NCBI RefSeq assembly: GCF_000972385.1
Contig: NZ_JXTE01000011.1
Location: 1-64,000, forward strand
DNA: 64,000 bases
Source: Streptomyces sp. WM6386
GTDB lineage: Bacteria; Actinomycetota; Actinomycetes; Streptomycetales; Streptomycetaceae
Direction of reading: 5' to 3'
A program made the position numbers and the translations under genes. Shown here piece by piece: positions 19,422-28,514 of this stretch; the first letter of the stretch is position 1; each line of letters opens with the position of its first letter. A model generated the notes under the pieces. The model saw only the letters and a list, made by a program, of their open reading frames with translations. It had not been told where the DNA came from and searched no databases.

Positions 19422-19949
19422 GTGAGTTCAGCGAAACAGCACACCACCATCGACAGTCCGTACGGCCCGCTGACCCTCGTCGCGACGGACGGCACCCTCA
19501 GCGGTCTCTACATGACCGACCAGCGCCACCGCCCGCCCCAGGAGACCTTCGGCATGTGGGTCCCCCCGCGCGAGCGAAGCCGAGCGCGGGGGAGCGACGA
19601 CCGCTCCTTCGGCGAGGCGGCCGACCAGCTGGCGGCCTACTTCGCCGGGGAGCTGAAGGAGTTCACGCTCGAACTGCACCTGGACGGCACCCCGTTCCAG
19701 CGCAGCGTCTGGCAGCGGCTGCTCCGCATCCCCCACGGCGAGACCCGCACCTACGGCGACCTCGCCGACGCCCTCGGCAAGCCCGGCGCCTCCCGCGCGG
19801 TCGGCCTCGCCAACGGCAAGAACCCGATCGGCATCATCGTCCCCTGCCACCGCGTCGTAGGCGCCGACGGCAGCCTGACCGGCTACGGCGGCGGTCTGGA
19901 ACGCAAGCAGCGACTCCTGGACTTCGAGCGGGGAGCGGCACTGTTCTGA
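19422..19949 (+). CDS. ogt: Methylated-DNA--protein-cysteine methyltransferase (Ogt)
   Basis: 175 residues. It repairs O6-methylguanine by irreversible transfer of the alkyl group to its own cysteine. The active site is IIVPCHRVVGADGSLTGYGGG, and the DNA-binding helix region is FQRSVWQRLLRIPHGETRTYGDLA. It lies 9 bases after the Ada/AlkA fusion, so the two repair activities are co-expressed. Between the N-terminal beta domain and the linker there are about 15 extra residues (MWVPPRERSRARGSDD), encoded by a GC-rich palindrome that looks inserted in frame; it falls in a surface loop and spares the active site. Start is GTG 19422; no strong ribosome binding site is seen. Confidence 0.93.
   Translation: MSSAKQHTTIDSPYGPLTLVATDGTLSGLYMTDQRHRPPQETFGMWVPPRERSRARGSDDRSFGEAADQLAAYFAGELKEFTLELHLDGTPFQRSVWQRLLRIPHGETRTYGDLADALGKPGASRAVGLANGKNPIGIIVPCHRVVGADGSLTGYGGGLERKQRLLDFERGAALF
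19562..19593 (+). repeat. GC-rich palindromic insert inside ogt
   Basis: CCCCCGCGC (19563-19571) and GCGCGGGGG (19584-19592) are perfect inverted arms around a 12-base loop containing GAGCGAAGCCGA. The segment is in frame and adds residues not expected in Ogt. A related GGCGAGCGAAGCGAG core occurs inside the S9 peptidase gene. Confidence 0.55.
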
Positions 19950-19986
19950 GGCGGCCGGCCCGGGACGCGCCCTGGACGGCACCGCG

Positions 19987-20733
19987 TCACACCGGACGAG
20001 GAGAGCCCTCCTCCCGAAGCCGCCGCAGCAGCTTCGGCAGTGCCGTCCCGATCGGCTCCCGCACCACCTCGTCGGCGCGATCGTCGTACGGCGTCGGCTC
20101 GGCGTTGACGATGATCAGCCGCGCCCCGTGGTCGGCCGCGACACCGGCGAGCCCGGCCGCGGGCTGGACCTGGAGGGTGCTGCCGACGGCGATGAACACC
20201 TGACACGCCTTGGTGATCGAGAACGCCTCGCCGAGCACCACCGGGTCGAGCCGTTCGCCGAACATCACGGTCGCCGACTTGAGGATCCCGCCGCACTCCC
20301 GGCACGCCGGATCCTCCTCGCCGGCCTCGACCCGGGCGAGGGCGTCCTCCATGGGCCCGCGCGCATGACACTTCGTACACACGAAACTCCGTGCGGAGCC
20401 GTGCAGTTCGAGCACCTTGCGGGCCGGCATCCCGGCGAGCTGGTGCAGCCCGTCCACGTTCTGCGTGATGACCCGCACCGGCACGCCGGACCGCTCCAGC
20501 TCGGCCACGGCGATGTGCGCGGCGTTCGGCTCGGCCTTGAGCGTCCGGTTCTCGCGCCGCATCCGCCACGAGCGGCGCCGGATCTCCGGATCGTCCATGT
20601 AGTACCCGTACGTCACGAGCTTCTCGGCCTCCGGATCCCGCCGCCACAGGCCATTGGGGCCGCGATAGTCCGGGATCCCGGAATCGGTCGAAATACCTGC
20701 GCCACTGAGCAGGGCGACGAGAGGCTTGTCCAT
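19987..20733 (-). CDS. Sir2-family NAD-dependent protein deacylase
   Basis: 248 residues. It uses NAD+ to remove acyl groups from lysine and releases O-acyl-ADP-ribose. Motifs in order are SGAGISTDSGIPDYRG, TQNVDGLHQLAG and the catalytic His in LELHGS. The zinc pairs are CTKC and CRECGG, and the NAD site is VGSTLQVQPAAGL. The Arg and Tyr of class III (SIRT5-like) desuccinylases were not recognised, so deacetylation is the default assumption. On the minus strand TACCCT (20741-20746) lies 7 bases before ATG 20733, pointing to a leaderless transcript. It is divergent from the DGPF/ECF42 genes. Confidence 0.93.
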   Translation of the reverse strand: MDKPLVALLSGAGISTDSGIPDYRGPNGLWRRDPEAEKLVTYGYYMDDPEIRRRSWRMRRENRTLKAEPNAAHIAVAELERSGVPVRVITQNVDGLHQLAGMPARKVLELHGSARSFVCTKCHARGPMEDALARVEAGEEDPACRECGGILKSATVMFGERLDPVVLGEAFSITKACQVFIAVGSTLQVQPAAGLAGVAADHGARLIIVNAEPTPYDDRADEVVREPIGTALPKLLRRLREEGSPRPV

Positions 20734-20740
20734 GGGGCCG

Positions 20741-20746
20741 AGGGTA
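20741..20746 (-). promoter_or_regulatory. -10 element of the Sir2 gene (leaderless)
   Basis: On the minus strand TACCCT is followed by 7 bases and then ATG 20733. This spacing places transcription start at or next to the start codon. Confidence 0.5.
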
Positions 20747-20919
20747 GATCGGCGGGGTTGTCGGGAGCGAGCGGTTATGCCGGCCGTCGTCCCCGTCGTC
20801 GTACGGCCGCACCCGGCTCCAAAAAAATCTTGGGCGGCGATGTCGAGAACCCGTGACCCGCTCCGTCCCAGGGGTGAACGCGACCACAATGGGCCGCACC
20901 AGTACCGAGGAGAACCACC

Positions 20920-21332
20920 ATGGCCAAGTACCTGCTGCTGAAGCACTACCGGGGAGCCCCGGCCGCGGTGAACGACGTCCCCATGGACCAGTGGACGCCG
21001 CAGGAGATCTCGGCGCATGTGCAGTACATGCGGGACTTCGCGGACCGGCTGGAGAAGAGCGGCGAGTTCGTCGACGGGCAGGCCCTCGCCCCCGAGGGCG
21101 CGTGGGTCCGCTACGACGGTGAGGGCCGCCCGCCGGTCACCGACGGTCCCTTCGCCGAGACCAAGGACGTCATCGCCGGCTGGATGGTGATCGACGTCGA
21201 CACCTACGAGCGCGCCGTCGAGCTCGCCGGGGAGCTGTCCGCCGCTCCCGGGGCGGGCGGGAAGCCGATCCACGAGTGGCTCGAACTGCGCCCGTTCCTG
21301 TCCGCGCCTTCCACCACCGCGGACTGTCATTG

Positions 21333-21333
<1 letters not shown>
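20920..21333 (+). CDS. DGPF-domain (YCII-related) protein, partner of the ECF42 sigma factor
   Basis: 137 residues of the YCII/DGPF superfamily, with the motif PPVTDGPFAETKDVIAGWMVIDVDTYERA. Proteins of this type are the conserved genomic companions of ECF42 sigma factors and are thought to be their target genes, but their biochemical activity is not settled. GAGGAG seven bases before ATG 20920 is an excellent ribosome binding site. Its TGA shares one base with the ATG of the sigma gene (TGATG), so translation is coupled. A -10-like CACAAT lies at 20885-20890. Confidence 0.85.
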
Positions 21334-22475
<1,142 letters not shown>

Positions 22476-22478
<3 letters not shown>

Positions 22479-22503
22479 CGCGCCGCGCTCCCACGCGGCG
22501 TCA
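22476..22503. terminator. Hairpin holding the stops of two convergent genes
   Basis: TGACG-CG-CCGCG pairs with CGCGGCGTCA around a CTCCCA loop, with a two-base bulge. The outer TGA and TCA are the stop codons of the sigma factor (plus strand) and the NUDIX gene (minus strand). Confidence 0.55.
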
Positions 22504-22995
22504 GCCGACCCGGTGCCCGTTCTCCAGTTCGGCCGTCCCCGCCCCGCCCACGAGCACGTCCAGCGCGGCCAGTACCCGGCGGCCCAAGGCACCCGGCAGA
22601 TATTCGGCCAGCTCCTCGCGCGGTACGAGCCGCCAGGACAGCAGCTCCTCCTCCTGCAGCCGGATCGCCTTGAAGTCGTCCTCGCCGAGCACCCCGCCGT
22701 CGTAGAGGTACGCCACCAGCGGCGGCCGTGCCGCCGTCCCGTGCACCCAGTCCACCGCGAGCAGCCGGCCGAGCTCCCGGTCGAGGCCGATCTCCTCCGC
22801 GGTCTCCCGGCGCGCACCCTGGCGGGGGGTCTCGCCGTCGTCGGACTCGACGGTGCCGCCCGGAAGCGCCCAGCCGTCACGGTAGTTGGGCTCGACGAGC
22901 AGCACCCGGCCCGCCGCGTCCCGGAAGAGGGCGGCGGCACCGGCGAGGACACGGGGGAGGCCCGCGATGTACGTGGCGAAGTCAGTAGCGGTCAT
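22501..22995 (-). CDS. NUDIX hydrolase
   Basis: 164 residues with the NUDIX box GGTVESDDGETPRQGARRETAEEIGL (shown here in part: GETPRQGARRETAEE is the catalytic helix). The loop between the first glycine and the first glutamate is two residues longer than the canonical spacing. Members hydrolyse nucleoside diphosphates linked to another group, such as ADP-ribose, NADH or oxidised dNTPs; the substrate is not evident. ATG 22995 is supported by a minus-strand -10-like TACCCT 6 bases upstream, indicating a leaderless transcript. It lies next to an ADP-ribosylglycohydrolase gene on the same strand, which makes ADP-ribose a substrate worth testing. Confidence 0.88.
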   Translation of the reverse strand: MTATDFATYIAGLPRVLAGAAALFRDAAGRVLLVEPNYRDGWALPGGTVESDDGETPRQGARRETAEEIGLDRELGRLLAVDWVHGTAARPPLVAYLYDGGVLGEDDFKAIRLQEEELLSWRLVPREELAEYLPGALGRRVLAALDVLVGGAGTAELENGHRVG

Positions 22996-23001
22996 CCACG
23001 A

Positions 23002-23007
23002 AGGGTA
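23002..23007 (-). promoter_or_regulatory. -10 element of the NUDIX gene (leaderless)
   Basis: On the minus strand TACCCT is followed by 6 bases and ATG 22995. It is the same hexamer as in the Sir2 promoter at 20741-20746. Confidence 0.4.
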
Positions 23008-23100
23008 GCCAGGCCGTCCCGGAGCGGGGAGAGCGCGCCGAGCGGCTCCCGCAGGCCCGCGAGGACGGCCGCGCGCCTCCCGCGCGCCGCACAACCGGTG

Positions 23101-24171
23101 TCACTCGGTGCCCACCAACCGCAGTGTGCGCTCCGCCAGTTCACTGATCCGTACCCCGTCGAACCCGAAGACCGCGCTGCGCACCGTGTCCTCCAGCGGC
23201 TCCTTCCACTGCGCCGGAATCGCCTCGGCTCCGCTCAGCACCCCGGCCACCGACCCGGCGGTCGCCCCGTTGGAGTCGGTGTCCAGGCCGCCGCGGACCG
23301 TCAGCGTGACGGTGCGGGTGAAGTCGCCGTCGCCGTACAGGAGCCCGGCGGTGAGCACCGCGGCGTTCGGCACGGTGTGGATCCAGCCCATCCCGGAGGT
23401 CTCCTCGGCCACCGTGCCGAGGGTGTCCTCCCAGGTCATCCGGGTGTCGTGGAGGGAGATCACCCGGCGCACGGTCCGGGCAAGACGGCTGCTGCCCGGG
23501 ATCACGGTCAGCGCCTGGTCCAGGGCCTGGCGCACGGTCGACGCGGTGAACGCCGCCGAGACCAGCGCGGCCGCCCACATCGCGCCGTACACACCGTTGC
23601 CGGTGTGCGAGAGCACCGCGTCCCGACGGGCCAGCGAGGCCGCGCGGCGCGGGACGCCGGGACAGGTCCAGCCGTAGATGTCGGCGCGGATCAGGGCGCC
23701 GATCCACTCCTGGTAGGGATTGTCGTACGTCGCCGTCAGCGGCGGTTTCAGCCCGTTGGCGAGGTTGCGGTAGGCGGCCCGTTCCGCCGTGAACGTCTGC
23801 AGATAAGGCAGCCTGAGCAGCCACCGGTCCCCGACCTGCTCGGTACTGAAGGCGAAGCCGTGCGTCTCCAGCAGGTCCAGGCCGAGGATGGCGTAGTCCA
23901 CGTCGTCGTCACGGCAGCTGCCGTGGATCCGGCCGCGCACGCACTGGCGCCACTCCGGGCGCAGCTCGAAGCCGTCGCTCTCGCTGGGCGGCTCGGGCAG
24001 ATAGTCGGTCAGCGGCAGGGCGGCGGCCTGCCTCAGATAGCGGTCGATCCGGTCCCGCGTCCACAGGTCGCCCTGCTCGACCGGCTTGCCGAGCATGTTG
24101 CCGGCGATCCGGCCCAGCCAGCCCCCGAGGACGCGGTCGGCGAGCTCTGGTGCGGTACCCACAGGGGTCAT
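23101..24171 (-). CDS. ADP-ribosylglycohydrolase family protein (DraG/ARH fold)
   Basis: 356 residues, all-helical. Acidic metal-binding motifs of the ARH/DraG fold are present: an early RIAGNMLGKPVEQ, a central CRDDDVDYAILGLDLLE, and the late GGLDTDSNGATAGSVAG, in which the Asp pair ligates the two Mg2+ ions. Family members remove ADP-ribose from arginine or from nucleic acids; others act on ADP-ribosyl metabolites. The order RDDDVDY matches the variant found in many actinobacterial paralogues rather than NifH-specific DraG, so the target is open. It is upstream of the NUDIX gene on the same strand with 105 bases between them. Confidence 0.87.
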   Translation of the reverse strand: MTPVGTAPELADRVLGGWLGRIAGNMLGKPVEQGDLWTRDRIDRYLRQAAALPLTDYLPEPPSESDGFELRPEWRQCVRGRIHGSCRDDDVDYAILGLDLLETHGFAFSTEQVGDRWLLRLPYLQTFTAERAAYRNLANGLKPPLTATYDNPYQEWIGALIRADIYGWTCPGVPRRAASLARRDAVLSHTGNGVYGAMWAAALVSAAFTASTVRQALDQALTVIPGSSRLARTVRRVISLHDTRMTWEDTLGTVAEETSGMGWIHTVPNAAVLTAGLLYGDGDFTRTVTLTVRGGLDTDSNGATAGSVAGVLSGAEAIPAQWKEPLEDTVRSAVFGFDGVRISELAERTLRLVGTE

Positions 24172-24242
24172 AGGACCGGTTTACTCAGGTTCGCCTGGCG
24201 ATGTCCACACCGGTCACGCGGGACGTGTTTTTCTGCTGGGGG

Positions 24243-24262
24243 TCCGGGGGTTGTCCCCCGGA
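24243..24262. repeat. GC-rich hairpin in the gap upstream of glycerate kinase
   Basis: TCCGGGGG-TTGT-CCCCCGGA is a perfect 8-base stem with a 4-base loop, followed by AAAAGCAC. It lies between divergent genes, so it is not an obvious terminator for either; it resembles extragenic palindromes common in Streptomyces. GGTCGCAGCGGC is also repeated exactly 60 bases apart at 24300 and 24360. Confidence 0.5.
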
Positions 24263-24419
24263 AAAGCACAGCACTCGATGACGGGCCACCGCACAGTGGG
24301 GTCGCAGCGGCTTCTCAGGGTCCGGGCGGGGCATGACGGCGAGGGGCACCTCCGGTTAAGGTCGCAGCGGCGCGACTGGCCTGACATGCGTGAGGCCCGG
24401 AGAGCAAGGGGAATGCAAG

Positions 24420-25571
24420 GTGGCGAACGCTGCAGGCAACGGTGCCCAGAGGGTGCTCATCGCCGCGGACAAGTTCAAGGGGTCGCTGACGGCCGTGCAG
24501 GTCGCGGAGCGGGTGACGGCCGGGCTGCGCCGGGCCGTGCCGAGTGTCGAGGTCGAGGCGTTGCCCGTGGCCGACGGCGGTGACGGGACCGTGGACGCGG
24601 CGGTCGCGGCCGGCTTCGAGCGACACGAGATCAAGGCCGCCGGACCCCTCGGCCAGGAGGTCACGGCCGCCTTCGCGCTGCGCGGCGACACGGCCGTGGT
24701 GGAGATGGCGGAGGCCAGCGGCCTCCAGCGCCTCCCCAAGGGCGTCTTCGCGCCGCTCACGTCCTCCACGTACGGCTCCGGCGAGCTGCTGCGGGCCGCG
24801 CTCGACGCGGGCGCCCGCACCATCGTCTTCGGCGTCGGCGGCAGCGCCACCACGGACGGCGGCGCCGGCATGCTGACCGCGCTCGGTGCCCGGTTCCTCG
24901 ACAAGGACGGCGAGCCGGTCGCCCCGGGCGGCGGCGGTCTCGCCGACCTCGCCACGGCCGACCTGTCGGGCCTGGAGCCGCGCCTGGCCGACGTCGAGCT
25001 GGTTCTCGCCAGCGACGTCGACAACCCGCTGACCGGCCCGAAGGGCGCGCCCGCGGTCTACGGCCCGCAGAAGGGCGCCTCGCCGGACGACGTGGCGGCT
25101 CTCGACGAGGCCCTCGCCCACTACGCACGGGTGCTGGAGGAGGCCGTCGGCCCCAAGGCCGCCGGGCACGCGGCCTCCCCGGGCGCGGGCGCCGCGGGAG
25201 GCATCGGCTACGGCGCGCTGCTGGTCGGCGCCCGGTTCCGCCCCGGCATCGAGGTCATGCTCGACGTCCTCGGCTTCGCCCCCGCGCTGGAGAAGGCCAC
25301 CCTGGTCATCACCGGCGAGGGCTCCCTCGACGAGCAGACCCTCCACGGCAAGGCCCCCGCGGGCGTCGCCGCCGCGGCCCGCGCCGCGGACAAGGAGGTC
25401 GTCGCGGTCTGCGGCCGCCTGGCCCTGCCTCCGGAGGCGCTCGGCAGGGCGGGTATCCGACGGGCGTACCCGCTCACCGAGGTCGAGCCCGACGTGGCGA
25501 AGTGCATCGCGGACGCCGGGCCGATCCTGGAGCGGGTGGCGGAGCAGATCGGCCGGGACTTCCTGACCTGA
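24420..25571 (+). CDS. Glycerate kinase
   Basis: 383 residues of the GlxK/GarK family, which phosphorylates D-glycerate with ATP (usually to 2-phosphoglycerate). Conserved blocks are IAADKFKGSLTAVQVAERVTAG, ALPVADGGDGTVDA, GVGGSATTDGGAGML and GEGSLDEQTLHGKAP. It links glyoxylate, tartronate or serine-derived carbon to glycolysis. GTG 24420 gives the family-standard N-terminus; AAGGGGA about ten bases upstream can serve as a ribosome binding site. The stop is immediately followed by the end of the convergent pucR gene, with no spacer. Confidence 0.93.
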   Translation: MANAAGNGAQRVLIAADKFKGSLTAVQVAERVTAGLRRAVPSVEVEALPVADGGDGTVDAAVAAGFERHEIKAAGPLGQEVTAAFALRGDTAVVEMAEASGLQRLPKGVFAPLTSSTYGSGELLRAALDAGARTIVFGVGGSATTDGGAGMLTALGARFLDKDGEPVAPGGGGLADLATADLSGLEPRLADVELVLASDVDNPLTGPKGAPAVYGPQKGASPDDVAALDEALAHYARVLEEAVGPKAAGHAASPGAGAAGGIGYGALLVGARFRPGIEVMLDVLGFAPALEKATLVITGEGSLDEQTLHGKAPAGVAAAARAADKEVVAVCGRLALPPEALGRAGIRRAYPLTEVEPDVAKCIADAGPILERVAEQIGRDFLT

Positions 25572-26768
25572 TCACCTCCGGGCACCCGAGAGCCGGTACG
25601 CGTCCAGCGCCAACGTCATCTCGATCAGATCCCGGGGCCGGGCCAGTGACCGGGACGTCAGCTGTTCCAGTCGTCGTAGCCGGTTGAAGACCGTATTGCG
25701 ATGGCAGTACAGCCGTCCCGCGGCCCGCCCCGCGGAGCCCTCGCACGCCAGCCACACATCGAGGGTCTCAAGGAGCACGGCCCGATCGGTGGGCTCCAGC
25801 GCCAGCAGCTCGCCGAACACGTCCGACACCAGCCGGTCGGCCAGCTCCGGCTGGCTCACCACCAGCGCCGTCGGCATCCGCTGATCCAGCCGTACGACCT
25901 CGGTCGCGTCCGCCGGACACGTCCGCAGCGCCAGTTCCGCGAGCCGCCGGGCCCGCCCCAGCTCGGCCAGCCCCGGTACCACCGGACTGATCCCGCCGGG
26001 CCCCGAGCACCGCCCGTCGAGCGCCCGGGCCACCCCGTCCAGGCCCTGGCCCGGGGTGAGCGCGACGACCCCGACCTCGCAGTCCGCCCGCATCCGCCAG
26101 ATGAACCGGAACCCGGCCCCCCGCAACGGCCGCGCACCGCCGTCCCGCCGCTCGGTCCGCAGCACCACCACCGCGTACGGCCCGTGCTCCGGCAGATCAA
26201 GACCCGCCGCCGCCCGCGCCGCGAGCCCCGGCGACGCCTGCCCCTCCAGGAGCGCGTCGAGCAACGCCTGCAACTGCTCGTCGGTCCGCCGCCGCAGCTC
26301 CGCCTCGGTCGCCCGGTACGCCTCCGACGCGGCCTGGGCCTGTGCGTCCACCGCCGACCACACCATCGTCGTCGACCGCATCAGCGCCGCCAGCCGCTCC
26401 GGCTCCCGCCCGGCCGCGCCCTCCACCAGCGCGTCCCACACCAGATAGCCGGCGTTGCGATAGGCGTGCACCAGCAGATCCAGCGGCAGTCCCTGCTGGG
26501 CCCGGCGCCGGCCCGCGTCCTCCGCGTACTCCAGGTCCCGGCGCGGCGAGTCCCGGGGCGCGGAGATCGTCTCGATGCCGACCCGGAACGCCTCCTCCGC
26601 CTCCCTCCACTGCGCGTCGTGCGGGAGCACCAGCCCGTACACGGGGGAGTGCTCGGTGAGTTGCCGTAGGTGCTCGTCGACGAGCTCGGGCACCCGTTCC
26701 AGCAGAGCCGTGCAGGACTCCGCGAGCAGCTTCCAGTCATGACCGGTGCGCGGCCGTCGCCCTCCCAT
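25572..26768 (-). CDS. PucR/CdaR-family transcriptional regulator
   Basis: 398 residues. The N-terminal half is a helical sensory region (LLERVPELVDEHLRQL ... AYRNAGYLVWDALVEGA). A GGDEF-like middle follows, and the C-terminus carries the PucR helix-turn-helix: RAVLLETLDVWLACEGSAG, then GRLYCHRNTVFNRLRRLEQL. Such regulators commonly activate catabolism or transport of purines, sugar diacids, amino acids or short peptides. It is divergent from a five-gene ABC importer, and a perfect 18-base palindrome lies between them, so it probably controls that operon. The ATG at 26768 has a CATCCT six bases upstream; the start is moderately certain. Confidence 0.88.
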   Translation of the reverse strand: MGGRRPRTGHDWKLLAESCTALLERVPELVDEHLRQLTEHSPVYGLVLPHDAQWREAEEAFRVGIETISAPRDSPRRDLEYAEDAGRRRAQQGLPLDLLVHAYRNAGYLVWDALVEGAAGREPERLAALMRSTTMVWSAVDAQAQAASEAYRATEAELRRRTDEQLQALLDALLEGQASPGLAARAAAGLDLPEHGPYAVVVLRTERRDGGARPLRGAGFRFIWRMRADCEVGVVALTPGQGLDGVARALDGRCSGPGGISPVVPGLAELGRARRLAELALRTCPADATEVVRLDQRMPTALVVSQPELADRLVSDVFGELLALEPTDRAVLLETLDVWLACEGSAGRAAGRLYCHRNTVFNRLRRLEQLTSRSLARPRDLIEMTLALDAYRLSGARR

Positions 26769-26820
26769 GACCGCAGGATGACACCGGGACGCGGCCGCGC
26801 ACAGGCCCCTGACACGCGGT

Positions 26821-26838
26821 GTTGTGCACACGCACAAC
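26821..26838. promoter_or_regulatory. Perfect palindrome between pucR and the liv-type operon, candidate PucR operator
   Basis: GTTGTGCACACGCACAAC has perfect 7-base arms with a 4-base centre. It lies 53 bases upstream of the pucR start and about 110 bases upstream of the first transporter gene, in a 181-base divergent promoter region. Confidence 0.6.
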
Positions 26839-26949
26839 GCCCCGCCCGGCCCGCTGGGCACCCGCAGCGATTCCGCCGCGGGCCGTGGACGGACGCCCTC
26901 GCCGGTGCTGGGGTGAGCGCCACACCGAGTGAGGACAGGGGGGAAGTCC

Positions 26950-27744
26950 ATGGGGGGTTCCGGACTCGTGATACGGGATCTGTCGGTCGGATACGGACCC
27001 GTGCGCGCCCTGCGCCGGGTGTCCCTGGAGGTGCCCGAGGCAGCCGTGGTGACCGTCCTCGGCTCCAACGGCGCCGGCAAGTCCACGCTGCTGCGGGCGA
27101 TCAGCCGCACGCTGTCCTTCCACGGCGGCGCGGTCACCGAGGGCGGTGTGACCCTGGGCGACCGACGGCTCGACCAGCTCTCACCGGACCGCGTGGTCGC
27201 CGTCGGCGTCTCCCAAGTACCGGAAGGGCGGCGGGTGTTCGCCCGGATGACGGTCGCCGACAACCTGCGCGCGGGCGCCCTCGGCGGCAGCCGCGCGGGC
27301 CGGCCGAAAGCCCTCGCCCGCGTCCACGAACTGTTCCCCGTCCTCGCGGAGCGCGCACAGCAACGCGCGGGCCTGCTCTCCGGCGGTGAACAGCAGATGC
27401 TCGCCGTCGCCCGGGCCCTGATGGCCGGCCCGAAGGTTCTCCTCCTCGACGAGCCCTCCCTCGGACTCGCCCCGCTCATGGCCCGGCGGATCGCCGACAC
27501 CGTCCGCGAGATCAACGAACAGGGCACCTCGGTCCTCCTCGTCGAACAGAACGCCGCCCTCGCTCTGCGGCTCGCCACGCGCGCGTACGTCCTCGAGGTC
27601 GGCGAGGTGACCCTGTCCGGCCCGGCCGCCGAACTGGCCGCCTCCGACGAGGTCCGCCGCCGCTATCTGGGTGTCGTCGACGAGGACGCGGCGGCGGACG
27701 CGGAGACGGCGGGCGGGCGCACCCTCGGTCGGTGGAAGGGGTGA
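26950..27744 (+). CDS. livF: ABC transporter ATP-binding protein, LivF type
   Basis: 264 residues. Walker A is GSNGAGKSTLL, the signature motif LSGGEQQMLAVARAL, Walker B VLLLDEPSLGLAP, and the switch histidine position is replaced by VEQNAALAL, as is typical for LivF. It is one of two nucleotide-binding subunits of a hydrophobic-amino-acid-type importer. ATG 26950 has GGGGGGAAG five bases upstream. About 20 extra C-terminal residues rich in Asp and Ala follow the domain. This is the first gene of a tightly packed operon (F, G, H, M, K), transcribed away from pucR. Confidence 0.9.
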   Translation: MGGSGLVIRDLSVGYGPVRALRRVSLEVPEAAVVTVLGSNGAGKSTLLRAISRTLSFHGGAVTEGGVTLGDRRLDQLSPDRVVAVGVSQVPEGRRVFARMTVADNLRAGALGGSRAGRPKALARVHELFPVLAERAQQRAGLLSGGEQQMLAVARALMAGPKVLLLDEPSLGLAPLMARRIADTVREINEQGTSVLLVEQNAALALRLATRAYVLEVGEVTLSGPAAELAASDEVRRRYLGVVDEDAAADAETAGGRTLGRWKG

Positions 27745-27749
27745 GCGCC

Positions 27750-28514
27750 GTGGATGCCCTCGAAGTACGCGACCTCACCGTCCGGTTCGCCGGGCTCACC
27801 GCCCTGGACGAGGTGAGCTTCACCGTCCGCCCCGGCACCGTGCACGCCCTCATCGGCCCCAACGGCGCCGGAAAGTCCACCTGCTTCAACGTCCTGTCCG
27901 GCGTTTACCGGGCCACCGCGGGCAGCGTCCGCTTCGGTGACCACGAGCTCACCGGCATGCCCGCGCACCGCATCGCCGGCCTCGGCGTCGCCCGTATCTT
28001 CCAGAACCTCGCCCTGCCGCCGCTCGCCTCGGTCGAGGACAGCCTGCTCCTCGGCAGGCATCGGCTGACCCGGACCGGCTTTCTGGCGGCGGGACTCCGG
28101 CTGCCCTCGGCGGCCCGAGAGGAACGCACGCACCGTGAACGCGTCCGCGAGATCGCCGAGTTCGTCGGCATCGCGGACTGTCTGGACCGCCCGGCGGGCT
28201 CCCTGCCGTACGGGCAGCAGAAGCTTGCCGAACTCGCCCGCGCGCTCTGCATGGAGCCGCGCCTGCTGCTTCTCGACGAGCCCGTGGCCGGGATGACCGC
28301 CGGTGAGCGGCGCCGGACAGCCGCCGTGATCGCGGGAGTCCGTGACGGGCTCGGCATCTCGATCGTGCTGGTGGAACACGACATGGGGGTGGTGATGCGG
28401 CTCGCGGACGCCGTGACCGTACTCGACTTCGGGCGCCGGATCGCCGACGGCGCCCCCGCCGACGTACAGAACGATCCGGCCGTCGTACGGGCGTATCTGG
28501 GGGACGCGTCATGA
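27750..28514 (+). CDS. livG: ABC transporter ATP-binding protein, LivG type
   Basis: 254 residues. Walker A is GPNGAGKSTCF, signature LPYGQQKLAELARAL, Walker B LLLLDEPVAGM, and the switch His is in VLVEHDMGVVM. The EHDM... ending and the C-terminal FGRRIADGAP are typical of LivG. GTG 27750 is chosen because GGAAGGG ends 9 bases upstream; GTG 27741, which overlaps the preceding stop, would leave no spacing to that site. It overlaps the LivH gene by 4 bases. Confidence 0.88.
   Translation: MDALEVRDLTVRFAGLTALDEVSFTVRPGTVHALIGPNGAGKSTCFNVLSGVYRATAGSVRFGDHELTGMPAHRIAGLGVARIFQNLALPPLASVEDSLLLGRHRLTRTGFLAAGLRLPSAAREERTHRERVREIAEFVGIADCLDRPAGSLPYGQQKLAELARALCMEPRLLLLDEPVAGMTAGERRRTAAVIAGVRDGLGISIVLVEHDMGVVMRLADAVTVLDFGRRIADGAPADVQNDPAVVRAYLGDAS

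Noticed and set aside
19987..21330. Sir2 frame extended upstream over the DGPF gene
   Set aside because: Upstream residues are antisense to the DGPF gene; Sir2 begins at ATG 20733 with a -10 box 7 bases upstream.
25572..27578. 668-codon frame including the PucR gene
   Set aside because: The first 270 codons are antisense to the ABC transporter gene; only the part from 26768 is PucR.
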